Positions 9,254 through 18,625 of a DNA stretch of 43,624 nucleotides are shown in pieces. The DNA lies in the NCBI GenBank assembly GCA_016794565.1, contig JAEUHQ010000131.1, positions 1 through 43,624 of the forward strand, in the 5' to 3' direction. Position 1 is the first letter of the stretch; every line of letters begins with the position of its first letter. The notes beneath the pieces are model-generated. The model saw only the letters and a list, made by a program, of their open reading frames with translations. It made no database searches and was not told the DNA's origin. Both the position numbers and the translations under genes were made by a program. This DNA comes from Planctomycetota bacterium (lineage in GTDB: Bacteria > Planctomycetota > UBA1135 > UBA2386).

Positions 9254-12200
9254 TCAGAACGTGGTCTTGACCCCGTTGCTCGTCGCGAGCCCGAGCGGGT
9301 TCTGGCCGTTCGGCAGACTGCTCGGCGGGAAGAAACCGAACGCCTGCGACCAGAACGACAGTCCCGGCGCGAGCGGTGCGGGGAAGGTCACCTGGATCGG
9401 CTGCGTCGGGAGCGAGCCGGCGCTCGTCAGCACGACGAACGGAACGTCGAGCGACGCGAGGTAGAAGTTGCATCCGGGGGCGCCGACCAGGTCGAGGTCG
9501 ATCCCGGGCGAACCGCCGACGCTGAAGTAGAGGATGCCGAGGCGGATGCCCTGCGGCGGCACGGCGTCCGGCAACTCGCGCAGCGTCCACGTCATGGGCT
9601 CGCTGCCGCCCGAGCCGAGGATCACGGGCGTCGGCGTCGCCTCCAGCGTCATCGGCGCCTGGTACGACACCTGGATCGGCAGCGCCGTCGCGAGGTCGAT
9701 CGGACCGGGATCGGCCGAGGCGCCGCCGTGCGAGAAGCCGACGAGCGTCGACTCCGGGTGGAGCGGGTCGAGGCCGGTGCCGAGCGGCGTGACGTCGAGC
9801 CACACGAACGTGACCACGCCGCTCACGAGGTCGAACTGCATCTGGACCGTGCTCGGGTTCGCTGTCTCCGGCACCGCGCGACTCTCGACTCCGAGCCACG
9901 TGACGCAGGCCACCGGATGCCCGGCGACGAGGACTTCTTCGACCCGGATCGTGCCGCTGCCGGCCTCGGTTGCGTCGAAGTCGTGCCACGACCACCACGC
10001 GGTGTCCGCCGCGTCGAGGAACGCCGTGCTCGGGGCGGACGCGGCCACCGCGGAGTTGCCCGGGCCGGTCGACACGACGCCGTTCGTGTGCACGTACAGG
10101 GTCGCGACGGATCCGTACGGCGTCGGCAGCGGGATCGAGGGCTGGAACGATGCTTCGCCGTCGTCGCTCGCGGGCAACGACACCGACGTGCCGGACGGCG
10201 GCTGGTAGACCCCGCCGTTCCATTGCACCGAGTAGCCGTTGGCGACCGGAGTCATCACCATCGAGCGACCGGTGAGCGCGGCCGAAGCCGCGGCGGCGGA
10301 CGGGAACAGCTGGTAGAAGGACGACTGGTCGATTTCGTAGCAGCCGGTGCCGAACGCTTCGTGGCTGGCGCCGTTCGCGAACGTCGCGGTGACGTTCTTG
10401 CTGCCGTCCATCAGGAGGCTGAGCGGGTTCGTGGTTCCGCTCGCGTCGCCGCTCCACCCGGTGAAGGTCCAGCCGACGGCGGGGTTCGCGGTGAGCTGCA
10501 CGACCGAGCCGTACGGGTGGTCCGGCAGGTCGGGGTTCTTCGCGACGGAGCCGTCGCCGACGACCGCGACATTGAGCGGGTAGCTGTCGAGTGTGAACGT
10601 CGCGGTGACGTTCTTGCTGCCGTCCATCAGGAGGCCGAGTGGGTTCGTGGTTCCGCTCGCGTCGCCGCTCCACCCGGTGAAGGTCCAGCCGACGGCGGGG
10701 TTCGCGGTGAGCTGCACGACCGAGCCGTGCGGGTAGTCCGGCAGGTCGGGGTTCTTCGCGACGGAGCCGTCGCCGACGACCGCGACGTCGAGCGGGTAGG
10801 TGTCGAGGGTGAACGTCGCGGTGATCGACGTGTCGGCGTTCATCGTCACGAGCAGCGGGTTCGTCGCTCCCGCTGCGTTCCCGCTCCAGCCGGTGAAGAC
10901 GAAGCCCGGCGCCGGCGTCGCGGTGAGCTGCACGATCGTGCCCTGGCCGTAGCTCGGCAGGTCGGGCGCCGTCGCGACGCTCCCGCTGCCGACGGTCTGG
11001 ACCGACAGCGTGTAGCTCGGCGGAACCGGCGCGAACGACGCGACGACGTTCTTGCTCGCGTCCATCGTGAGCGACAGCGGGTTGTCCGTGCCCGTCGCGT
11101 CGCCGCTCCAGCCGGCGAACACATGACCGGGAGCCGCGGTCGCAGTGACGTCGACGGACGTGCCGTGCGCGTAGGACCGCAGATCGGGGACTCGCGCCAC
11201 CGAACCGTTGCCGGCGGAGGTCGCCGTCAGCGTGTGGCGGCGGTCGAACACCACGTCCGCCCAGTAGTTGCTCGCCTGGAAGCTCTGCGTGGGCAGGTTC
11301 GGCGTGCCGGTGTAGAGGAACAGGCCGTTGCCGCCGTCGATGCCGTCCGCGAGCCCGTGCACGAGGCCGGTGCCGACCGTCGTCTGCAGGCCCTGCAGCG
11401 TGCTCACGTAGTCGCCGGACGAACTGAAGTACGACACGACGTACGTCGTGCCCGCGAGCACCGGCACTGGCGTGGTCAGCGCGACCTCCTGCCAGCCCGA
11501 CGCGGTTTCGCCGGCGAACACTTCACGCCCGAGCAGGGTGCCAGTCGAGGTCCACAGACTGCCGGTCCGCGTCCCGGTCGCCCCGGCCCTCTTGAAGTAG
11601 CGCAGCGCCGTGACGACGCCGTCGACGTCGGTGCGGAACTTCATGCCGAGTTCGATCGCGGTTCCGTCGTTGCCGCCCGGACCTGCGGGCCCCGCGTTCG
11701 GCGCGAACACCGTGAACGGACCCAGCGGGTACGCGCCGGTCGTGAACGACCAGACGATGTCCGCGGCGAGCGGGTTGTCGGAGGCGTCCTCCACGCGCGG
11801 CCGCGTGGGGCCGCCGCGCACCGTCACCGTGTAGGTCGTCGAGGGCGAGAAGAACGAGGACGGCGTGAGCGTCGCGGTCAGCGAAGCATCGCTCCACGTG
11901 ACGCTCGCGGGCACGAGCGCGTTGCCGTCGTCGCGCACCTCGAACGTCGCCGTGCCGATCGTTCCAAGGTCGAGAGCTTCGTCGAAGGTGACGGTGACGA
12001 GCGCGTTGGTGGGCACTTCGACGGCCCCGGCAGCCGGCGTGTGCGCGGTCGCGGTCGGCGGCGTGACGTCGGGCACCGCGGGCTGGAACACGACGTCCGC
12101 CCAGTAGTTGCTCGCCATGAACGTCTGGTTCGGGAACGTGGGCGTCGGCGCGTACTGGTAGACGCCGTTCGGTCCGTCGATCCCGTCGGCGAGCCCGTGC

Positions 12201-15200
12201 ACGAGGTTGTTGCCGATCCGCTGCGTGAACGCGCCGTTGTCGCCGACGTAGTCACCCGACGCACTGTGGTACGACACGACGTAGGTCGTGCCCGCGGTGA
12301 CGGCGATCGGCGACGACAGCGTGACCTGCTGCCAGCCGGACGCGGTTTCGCCGGTGAACACCGCTTGCGCGAGGTTCGTGCCGCCGTTGGTCCACAGGCT
12401 GCCCGTGTGCGTGCCGATGGCGCCGGCCGGCTTGTAGTAGCGCAGCGCCGTGACGAAGCCGTCGACATCGGCGCGGAAGCGCATGCCGACTTCGATCGGC
12501 GACTGGTCGTTGCCGAGTGCTCCGGCCGGCGCCGCGGTCGGTTCGAACACGGTGTAGCTCGGGGCCGGAGCGAGGGCGGTCGTGAACGACCACACGACGG
12601 AGGCTCCGAGCGCGTTGCCGGCGACGTCCAGGACGTGCGGCGCCGAGGCGCCGCCGCGCACCGTCGCCGTGTACGTCGACGACGGGGCCAGGAACGACGA
12701 CGGTGTCAGCGTCGCCGTGCGCGACGGACCGTCGTACGACACCGATGCAGCGACCAGAGCATTCGATCCGTCGCGCAGCTCGAACGTCGCCGTCGTCACG
12801 GTGGCGAGGTCGATCGGCTCGTTGAACGTCGCGCTGACGGTCGCCGCCGGCGCCACGCCCGTGGCGTTCGTCGCCGGCGCGTGCGTCGTCACGATCGGCG
12901 GCGTCGTGTCGACGAACGACGTGGCGAACACGACGTCGGCGAAGTAGTTGCTCGACTGGAAGCTCTGCGTCGGGAACGCGGAGGCCGCGGTGTACAGGTA
13001 GAGGCCGTTGGGGCCGGCGGCGCCGTCGGCGAGCCCGTGCACCGGGCCGGGGCCGGTCTCCTGGGTGAAGTAGCCCAGCGTGGCCACGTAGTCGCCGGAC
13101 GGACTGAAGTACGACACGACGTAGTCGGTGCCGGCGAACACGGGGAGCGCCGCCGCGAGCGGGATCTCCTGCCATCCCGACCCGGTGTCCGCGGTGAACG
13201 GTTGTTGCGCCAGCAGCAGGCCGGTGCTCGTCCACACGCTGCCGATGCGCGTGCCCGACGAGCCCGCGGGCCGGTAGTAGCGCAGCGCCGTGACGTACCC
13301 GTCCGCGTCGACGCGGAACTTCATGCCGAGCTCGATCGGCTGGCCGTCGTTCGCCGCGGCGTTCACGGGCGCGAGGCTCGGCGGGAACGCCGTGCACGGG
13401 CACATCGCGGCCGTCACGGTCATCGTGATGACGTTCGTGGACCCCACGCTGCCGGCGGTTTCGAGGTTCGCGGTGTCGTCGAACGCGCGGCACTTGATCG
13501 TGACCGGACCGAGGTCCGTCGGCGCCCACAGGTAGCTCCACGTTGTCGTGCCGGTCGCCGCGCGCCAGGTCGTGCCGCCGTCGACCGACACTTCGACGCC
13601 CGCGACCACGCCGCCGCCGGTGTCGCTCGCGGTGCCCTGGAGGAGCACGGCCTGGTTCAGCGGCGTCGTCGCACCGTCGGCGGGGGACGAGAGCATCGAT
13701 GCCGGTGCCTGCGTGTCGCTCGAGCCGGTCGCGGGCACGAGGCCAGGCTGCAGCGAGGCCGCCGCGACGCCCATGTCGGCGAAAAGGTTGACCGTCGCCT
13801 GCTGCATGTCCGCGTTGGTCGGTACCTGCGCGAACGTGTGGAACGCGTCGAGTCCCCACGACCACTGGATCGTGCCGGCGCCGAACACCAGCGCGCCGCT
13901 GTCTGCGCGATAGAGGGTCAGGTGGTGCGTCCTGCCGTTGAGCAGCGTCTGCGACAGCTTGATGCGACGCGGCGGGTAGAACGCTCCGAACTGTTCCCAG
14001 TCCCATTCCGACCCGAGCGACTGCGCGCCGAGCGTTGCGGTCTGGCCGGGTGCGAGCGAGGCGATGCCGGTGTTGCGCCAGAAGCGAAGGTCCTTGTAGG
14101 CGTGCGGAACCTGGATCGCGCCGATCGTGCCGTCCCAGCCGATCTGCCCGGTCAGCGAGTTCTCCGGCGCGCATGCGTCGGTCGCCGTGTAGGTCGGTGC
14201 GCAGCCGTCGCGCCAGAGGCCCGTCCATTCCGGCGCCGGGTCGCACTTCGTGCCGCAGCCGTTCTCGCCGAGGGTGCCCTCCTTGTAGCAGACGAGGGTC
14301 CGGTGCGACGTGCCGGAGCCGTCGATGCTCGGTTCGTAGCGGACCTTCCAGTAGACCTCGTTGCCGCTGAAGAACGCGAGGTTCACGCCGGCGTCGCGCG
14401 CCGCGGTCACGTGGGCGCGTTGCGGTCCCGACCAGTACTCGTCGTGGCCGACCGACAGGAACACGCCGTGCTGCTGGATCAGGTTGCCGCGACGATCCGT
14501 GTCGACGCACGTCGTGTAGCTGACGTCGTAGCCGTTCGCTTCGAGGAATCGCACCATCGGGTACTCGGCGGCGAACACGTCGTCGCCCGGCGAACCGTCG
14601 GCGTGGCGGATGTCGAACGGGCGGTTGTAGCTGACCTTCGTCGCGTGGTTGAAGCCGGGCGGCCCGCCGTGGATCGCCGGATACAGACTCATGCCGCCGT
14701 ACACGTTGTAGGCCTGCCAGGTCGAGTCGCTGGTCTGCAGCAGGAGATCCGACGTGCTCGCGTCGTCGCGCACGACGAACGTGATCACGCTCGTGCCGGG
14801 CGTACCGTCGTCGCGGGTGAGCTTCGCCTGGTGGATGCCGGACACCGCGGTCGCCGGCACGTCCCAGTGCGCGGACTCGGCCCAGTTGCCGCAGTCGGTG
14901 AGCCCCGTGATCGGGTCGTCGACCGGTGCCGGTTGCGACTGGGGCAGTGTCGCCGTGACGACGGCGCTGCCGACGAGACGCGCCCCGAGACCCTGGTACC
15001 AGCCGAGCCGGTACACGTCGATGTGGTACGCGGTCGCGTCGGTGAGGATCTTGAACCGGACCGTCTCGCCGCGGTTCACGCTGATGTCGGTCGCGAAGCC
15101 CTGGATGTTCGCATCGCCCGGGTGCGGCACGTACCACTCGCTCGATGGCGCCCCGGGGTTCTGGTTCTCCACGACGATCGGGTTCTGGCCCGCGAGTGGA

Positions 15201-15280
15201 ACGGCGGCGAGCCAGGCGGCGGCGAACAGCGGCAGTGCGATGCGAACGGCAGGGCGATCCCGGAAGCGACGGAGCGGCAT
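9254..15280 (-). CDS. Giant secreted multidomain protein: dimethylformamidase-like domain, DUF4082, Ig-like and InlB-type repeats
   Basis: A 2008-residue exported protein with a signal peptide ending near AAVPLAG and GAGGA about seven bases before the ATG. Residues about 33-520 resemble the N,N-dimethylformamidase beta-subunit-like domain (VENQNPGAPSSEWY, YRLGWYQGLGAR, SVGHDEYWSGPQR, FFSGNEVYWKVR). An Ig-like stretch follows at about 530-625. Three DUF4082 modules lie near 635-785, 910-1066 and 1193-1346, each containing ELGMKFR/EVGMRFR, VTALRYY/F and HGLADG. They are separated by two Big_5-type Ig-like domains (VTVTFDEALDLGTIGTATFE). Four InlB-type repeats (GWTFTGWSGDASGTTNPL) occupy about 1347-1634. 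The C-terminal 100 residues carry a GCNFYL motif resembling the ends of two other secreted proteins in this window. It is probably a surface or matrix protein with an enzymatic or carbohydrate-binding head; no substrate can be assigned. Confidence 0.9.
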   Translation of the reverse strand: MPLRRFRDRPAVRIALPLFAAAWLAAVPLAGQNPIVVENQNPGAPSSEWYVPHPGDANIQGFATDISVNRGETVRFKILTDATAYHIDVYRLGWYQGLGARLVGSAVVTATLPQSQPAPVDDPITGLTDCGNWAESAHWDVPATAVSGIHQAKLTRDDGTPGTSVITFVVRDDASTSDLLLQTSDSTWQAYNVYGGMSLYPAIHGGPPGFNHATKVSYNRPFDIRHADGSPGDDVFAAEYPMVRFLEANGYDVSYTTCVDTDRRGNLIQQHGVFLSVGHDEYWSGPQRAHVTAARDAGVNLAFFSGNEVYWKVRYEPSIDGSGTSHRTLVCYKEGTLGENGCGTKCDPAPEWTGLWRDGCAPTYTATDACAPENSLTGQIGWDGTIGAIQVPHAYKDLRFWRNTGIASLAPGQTATLGAQSLGSEWDWEQFGAFYPPRRIKLSQTLLNGRTHHLTLYRADSGALVFGAGTIQWSWGLDAFHTFAQVPTNADMQQATVNLFADMGVAAASLQPGLVPATGSSDTQAPASMLSSPADGATTPLNQAVLLQGTASDTGGGVVAGVEVSVDGGTTWRAATGTTTWSYLWAPTDLGPVTIKCRAFDDTANLETAGSVGSTNVITMTVTAAMCPCTAFPPSLAPVNAAANDGQPIELGMKFRVDADGYVTALRYYRPAGSSGTRIGSVWTSTGLLLAQQPFTADTGSGWQEIPLAAALPVFAGTDYVVSYFSPSGDYVATLGYFTQETGPGPVHGLADGAAGPNGLYLYTAASAFPTQSFQSSNYFADVVFATSFVDTTPPIVTTHAPATNATGVAPAATVSATFNEPIDLATVTTATFELRDGSNALVAASVSYDGPSRTATLTPSSFLAPSSTYTATVRGGASAPHVLDVAGNALGASVVWSFTTALAPAPSYTVFEPTAAPAGALGNDQSPIEVGMRFRADVDGFVTALRYYKPAGAIGTHTGSLWTNGGTNLAQAVFTGETASGWQQVTLSSPIAVTAGTTYVVSYHSASGDYVGDNGAFTQRIGNNLVHGLADGIDGPNGVYQYAPTPTFPNQTFMASNYWADVVFQPAVPDVTPPTATAHTPAAGAVEVPTNALVTVTFDEALDLGTIGTATFEVRDDGNALVPASVTWSDASLTATLTPSSFFSPSTTYTVTVRGGPTRPRVEDASDNPLAADIVWSFTTGAYPLGPFTVFAPNAGPAGPGGNDGTAIELGMKFRTDVDGVVTALRYFKRAGATGTRTGSLWTSTGTLLGREVFAGETASGWQEVALTTPVPVLAGTTYVVSYFSSSGDYVSTLQGLQTTVGTGLVHGLADGIDGGNGLFLYTGTPNLPTQSFQASNYWADVVFDRRHTLTATSAGNGSVARVPDLRSYAHGTSVDVTATAAPGHVFAGWSGDATGTDNPLSLTMDASKNVVASFAPVPPSYTLSVQTVGSGSVATAPDLPSYGQGTIVQLTATPAPGFVFTGWSGNAAGATNPLLVTMNADTSITATFTLDTYPLDVAVVGDGSVAKNPDLPDYPHGSVVQLTANPAVGWTFTGWSGDASGTTNPLGLLMDGSKNVTATFTLDSYPLNVAVVGDGSVAKNPDLPDHPYGSVVQLTANPAVGWTFTGWSGDASGTTNPLSLLMDGSKNVTATFANGASHEAFGTGCYEIDQSSFYQLFPSAAAASAALTGRSMVMTPVANGYSVQWNGGVYQPPSGTSVSLPASDDGEASFQPSIPLPTPYGSVATLYVHTNGVVSTGPGNSAVAASAPSTAFLDAADTAWWSWHDFDATEAGSGTIRVEEVLVAGHPVACVTWLGVESRAVPETANPSTVQMQFDLVSGVVTFVWLDVTPLGTGLDPLHPESTLVGFSHGGASADPGPIDLATALPIQVSYQAPMTLEATPTPVILGSGGSEPMTWTLRELPDAVPPQGIRLGILYFSVGGSPGIDLDLVGAPGCNFYLASLDVPFVVLTSAGSLPTQPIQVTFPAPLAPGLSFWSQAFGFFPPSSLPNGQNPLGLATSNGVKTTF
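10379..10810 (-). repeat. Near-identical 216-bp tandem duplication inside the giant secreted protein gene
   Basis: Two consecutive 216-bp units (10379-10594 and 10595-10810) encode two 72-residue InlB-type repeats and differ at only about ten positions. A third unit begins 216 bp further on (10811) and a fourth at 11033, but both have diverged considerably. The high nucleotide identity of the first two implies a recent in-frame duplication or gene conversion within a longer repeat array ending near 11240. Confidence 0.9.
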
Positions 15281-15480
15281 GGTGGTTTCCTCGGCGCGGA
15301 GTGGCGGGCGTCCGGCGGTGATCGATCGGCCGGCCCTCTTCCCGTCCCGGCATGCTGGCGCGACGCCGCGTGGCCTGTCAAGCGGGCGCGACGCCGTGCA
15401 GCGGCCTTTCCGTGCGTCTTCCCGGTTGCTTCATCCGCGGCCCCGTCCGGCGATACGCACGCCGTGGCGGCCGGTGCGGA
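15281..15480. other. Intergenic region between the MscS-like gene and the giant secreted protein gene
   Basis: About 200 bp without a supported gene. It contains the ribosome binding site of the giant protein gene at its left end and the 3' end region of the channel gene at its right. No convincing promoter hexamers, tRNA, or T-tailed hairpin is visible; any promoter of the giant gene would be expected here. Confidence 0.5.
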
Positions 15481-17172
15481 TCAAGCGCGGGCGTCGTGCA
15501 CCGTGATCTGCGGGAACGGGATCACGAAGCCGTGTTGCAGGCACGCCGCGACCAGGGTCGCCTGGATCCGCCGCTGCAGTTCGAGGAAGCGCCCCGCCGC
15601 AACACCCGAGAAGCGCGCGAGCGCGATGAAGTCGATCGAGCTCGACCCCGCCCCCTGCAGTTCGACCTTCACGTCGACCAGTTCGCCGGGAGCGGTGTTC
15701 GCGGCGAGTCCCTGGCGGAGCGCATCCCGCAGCCGCTCCGGCACGACGGTCACGGCTTCCTTCTGGTGCCGGTAGTCGATGCCGATCGTCGACGCGACCA
15801 CGAACCCCGACGACAGGTTGCGCGGCGTCTGTTCGAGGAACGCCTGGGTTGCGTACGATCGCGGCGCGCCGTGGGACTCCACGACGACGACTTCGGGCGT
15901 CTGCGCGCGCACGGGACCGCACGTGCCGTCGGCGAGAAGCACGTGGTCGCCGACGCGGCACGGGAACCAAGGTTCGCCGTCGCCGGGCCGCCGCGAGCGC
16001 TTCCCGATCAGCGACTGGATCGGCACCCGCAGCACGCCGCCCTGCAGGTCCGGGTTCTCGAGGCGCGTGTAGAGGCGCAGCGTGTCGACGCGGTAGGGCA
16101 GGCCGTCGACGAGAATCCGTTCGCCCTCGCGGACACCGCCGACGTTCAGCACGAGCCGCACCTGTTCGAAGAACTGCGGGAGCATGCGGACGAGCACCCA
16201 GCCGACGCCCACGAGGAACACGATGCACACGGCGAGCAGGAGCCAGTCGTCGCGCGCGTAGGGAACGACCAGCGTGGCGGCCGTCGCGAGCACGACACTC
16301 AGGATCTGCAGCACGACCTCGAACAGCCGCAGCGAGAACGCGCGGTTCGTCGAGCGGCGGCGCAGCAGTCGGGCGAGGAGGAAGCGCAGGCCGGTGAAGA
16401 CGGCGACGAACGTCACGACCGCCAGGAGCAGGCTCGTGCCGCTCGTCAGCACGAAGTCGCGGATCGCTCCGCCGACTGCCTCGACCAGAGACCCGCGACC
16501 CTCGGTGCGCGCCGCGAGCTGCGCCTGCAGCACGACGATCTCGCCCTGCAGCCGATCGATCGTCGGTCGCCACCGATCGCGCAGTTCGCGCTCGGCCTCG
16601 GGCCGCGCTGCGTGCCCGGCGGGAAGTGCGCGCAGTGCTCGTTCGGTCGTTCGCCGCGCCTCCTCGGCGACGCGTTTTCGCTGCTGGAGCAGGTCGATTC
16701 GGGCCGTCAACTCGGCGATCTGCCGCGGTTCCGCGGTCGCGGCCTTGATCGCGTCGAGCAGGGGCCGCACGAGATCCTCGACCTCGGCGCGAAGATCGAA
16801 TTCGTGCGCCCGCGGTGCCTCGAAGTTCTGCACGTCCAGGCGCGACACGAGCCCGGCGAACTGCCAGTCCAGTTCGCGCAGGCGGTCGTCCGCTGCCGCG
16901 GCCCCGGCGGCGTCGTTCTGTGCGGCGGCTCGCGCACGGATGCTCCGCTGGTCGCGCATCTGCGCCGCGAGGTGGTCCAGGGCCTCGAGCATCGTCGCGT
17001 CGAGTTCGCGCGGGGCCTGACCGTCCTGCGGCGCCCGGGCGTCCGGCGGCCGCTGCGGGTCCTGCTGCGTCTCCGGCGACTGCACCGGATGCGGCGCAGT
17101 CGCCGCGGCGAGCGGCAGGGCGGTGACGACGGCGGCGCACAGGAACGTGAGCAACGAGGTCGAGCGCAGCAT
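15481..17172 (-). CDS. MscS-family mechanosensitive ion channel with long periplasmic N-terminus
   Basis: A 563-residue protein counted from MLRSTSLLTFLCAAVV (ATG at 17172); this start places the signal peptide (cleavage near LAAATA) at the N-terminus. Residues about 30-235 are hydrophilic and Gln/Arg/Glu-rich with probable coiled coil (LDHLAAQMRDQRS), expected outside the cytoplasm. Three transmembrane segments follow near 240-272, 280-304 and 312-340. The last runs into the pore-helix and beta-domain region (QVRLVLNVGGVREGERILVD). The C-terminus VIPFPQITVHD matches the end of the MscS alpha/beta domain. The family opens on membrane tension to release solutes during osmotic downshock. It is divergent from hisS with 85 bp between starts. 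Confidence 0.92.
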   Translation of the reverse strand: MLRSTSLLTFLCAAVVTALPLAAATAPHPVQSPETQQDPQRPPDARAPQDGQAPRELDATMLEALDHLAAQMRDQRSIRARAAAQNDAAGAAAADDRLRELDWQFAGLVSRLDVQNFEAPRAHEFDLRAEVEDLVRPLLDAIKAATAEPRQIAELTARIDLLQQRKRVAEEARRTTERALRALPAGHAARPEAERELRDRWRPTIDRLQGEIVVLQAQLAARTEGRGSLVEAVGGAIRDFVLTSGTSLLLAVVTFVAVFTGLRFLLARLLRRRSTNRAFSLRLFEVVLQILSVVLATAATLVVPYARDDWLLLAVCIVFLVGVGWVLVRMLPQFFEQVRLVLNVGGVREGERILVDGLPYRVDTLRLYTRLENPDLQGGVLRVPIQSLIGKRSRRPGDGEPWFPCRVGDHVLLADGTCGPVRAQTPEVVVVESHGAPRSYATQAFLEQTPRNLSSGFVVASTIGIDYRHQKEAVTVVPERLRDALRQGLAANTAPGELVDVKVELQGAGSSSIDFIALARFSGVAAGRFLELQRRIQATLVAACLQHGFVIPFPQITVHDARA

Positions 17173-17257
17173 CGCACCAACGCTACTGCGGTCGCGCGGC
17201 GCGGGCACGACGGCGCTGCTGACTTCGCGACAACGGCCTGCTACACCATGCCGCGCG

Positions 17258-18598
17258 ATGAGCCAGTCGATCTCCACGAAGCCGCCGAGCGGCATGCGCG
17301 ACTTCCTCGCCGCCGACGTCGCGCGACGGCGGCACGTGGTGGGTGTCGTGCAGCGCGTCTACGAGTCGTTCGGCTTCGTGCCCCTCGAGACGCCGACGAT
17401 CGAGAACCTGACGACGTTGCTCGGCAAGTACGGGCCGGAGGGCGACCAGCTGCTCTACCGCATCCTCCATCGCCGCGAGAAGCTGCAACGCGCGCTCGAG
17501 GGCGGCGCGGCGACCGAACTCGACCTCGCCGACGAAGGGCTGCGCTACGACCTCACGGTCCCGCTCGCGCGCGTCGTCGCCAACTACCGCGATCTGCCGC
17601 ACTACTACAAGCGCTACCAGATCCAGCCCGTGTGGCGCGCCGACCGCCCGGCGAAGGGTCGGTTCCGCGAGTTCTGGCAGTGCGACGTCGACATCACCGG
17701 CACGAAGAACGTCGTCGCCGACGCCGAGGTGTGCGGCGCCGTCGCGACCGTGTTGCGCGAGCTCGGCTTCACGGACTTCAAGATCCTCGTCAACCACCGC
17801 GAACTGCTGCGCGCGCTCGTCGCCGACGCGGGCATCGCGGCGGAACAGGAGGGCCTCGCGTTGGTCGTGCTCGACAAACTCGACAAGGTCGGGGTCGATG
17901 GCGTGAAGAAGGAACTCGCCGAGAAGGGCGTCGCCGTTGCGCGGACGGAGTCGCTGCTCGCGGTGCTCGATCGTGCACGCGAACCCGAGGCGCTGCGCTC
18001 ACTGGCCGAACGCGACGGTCCGGCCGGTGTCGGCGCGCGCGAACTGCTGGCGCTCCTGGCGACGGGCGCGAGTGGCCCCGCTGCGACCCACATCGTGTTC
18101 GATCCGACACTCGCGCGCGGACTCAGCTACTACACCGGCCCGATCTTCGAGATCGGCGTCGCGGGGCTGGCCGGCTCGATGGGAGGCGGCGGCCGCTACG
18201 ACAACCTGATCGGCATGTTCGGCAAGCAGCAGATCCCCGCGGTCGGGTTCTCGCTCGGTCTCGAGCGCGTTCTGCTCGTGATGGAGGAACGCGGCATGTT
18301 CCCCGCACTCGGTGTCGGCCCCGAGGTCCTGCTGTGCCGGATGAACGACGTGCCCGAATCCGAAGCGATCCGCGCCGCGACGGTGCTGCGCGCGAGCGGC
18401 CTGCGCGTCGAGGTTTTCGCCGATCTCGCCCAGCTCGGCAAACAACTGCAGTACGCGAACACGCTCGGCGTGCCGTTCGCGGCGATCCTCGGCACCAAGG
18501 AACTGGCGCTCGGCGCGGTCACGCTGAAGGACCTGAGGAGCGGCGAGCAGGTCTCGTTGCCGCTCGCCGAGGTCGGCGCGCGCGTTCGTCGCGTGTGA
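17258..18598 (+). CDS. hisS: Histidyl-tRNA synthetase
   Basis: A 446-residue class II aminoacyl-tRNA synthetase that charges tRNA-His in the cytoplasm. The start MSQSISTKPPSGMRDFL (ATG at 17258) puts the conserved PPSGMRDF near the N-terminus; the upstream open frame overlaps the divergent channel gene. Motif 2 lies near residues 120-150 (YYKRYQIQPVWRADRP, GRFREFWQCDVDI). The histidine-binding signature RGLSYYTGPIFEIG is at about 286-299, GGGRYDNLIG follows, and motif 3 (VGFSLGLERVL) is near 329. A C-terminal anticodon-binding domain covers about 355-446 (LLCRMNDVPESEAI). Length and motifs are typical. It is slightly longer than E. coli HisRS owing to a loop in the middle region. The HDOD gene is convergent 27 bp downstream. 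Confidence 0.97.
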   Translation: MSQSISTKPPSGMRDFLAADVARRRHVVGVVQRVYESFGFVPLETPTIENLTTLLGKYGPEGDQLLYRILHRREKLQRALEGGAATELDLADEGLRYDLTVPLARVVANYRDLPHYYKRYQIQPVWRADRPAKGRFREFWQCDVDITGTKNVVADAEVCGAVATVLRELGFTDFKILVNHRELLRALVADAGIAAEQEGLALVVLDKLDKVGVDGVKKELAEKGVAVARTESLLAVLDRAREPEALRSLAERDGPAGVGARELLALLATGASGPAATHIVFDPTLARGLSYYTGPIFEIGVAGLAGSMGGGGRYDNLIGMFGKQQIPAVGFSLGLERVLLVMEERGMFPALGVGPEVLLCRMNDVPESEAIRAATVLRASGLRVEVFADLAQLGKQLQYANTLGVPFAAILGTKELALGAVTLKDLRSGEQVSLPLAEVGARVRRV

Positions 18599-18625
18599 CG
18601 CGGCGCGGCCTGCGGCGGTCGTGGA

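Noticed and set aside
5838..9464. A 1208-codon open frame on the plus strand
   Set aside because: It is antisense to the kinase and cytochrome genes, whose motifs are clear, and has no domain of its own.
9728..15775. A 2015-codon open frame on the plus strand
   Set aside because: It lies antisense to the giant secreted protein gene, has a monotonous Arg/Val/Gly/Ala composition and no signal peptide or domain; it results from GC-rich third positions.
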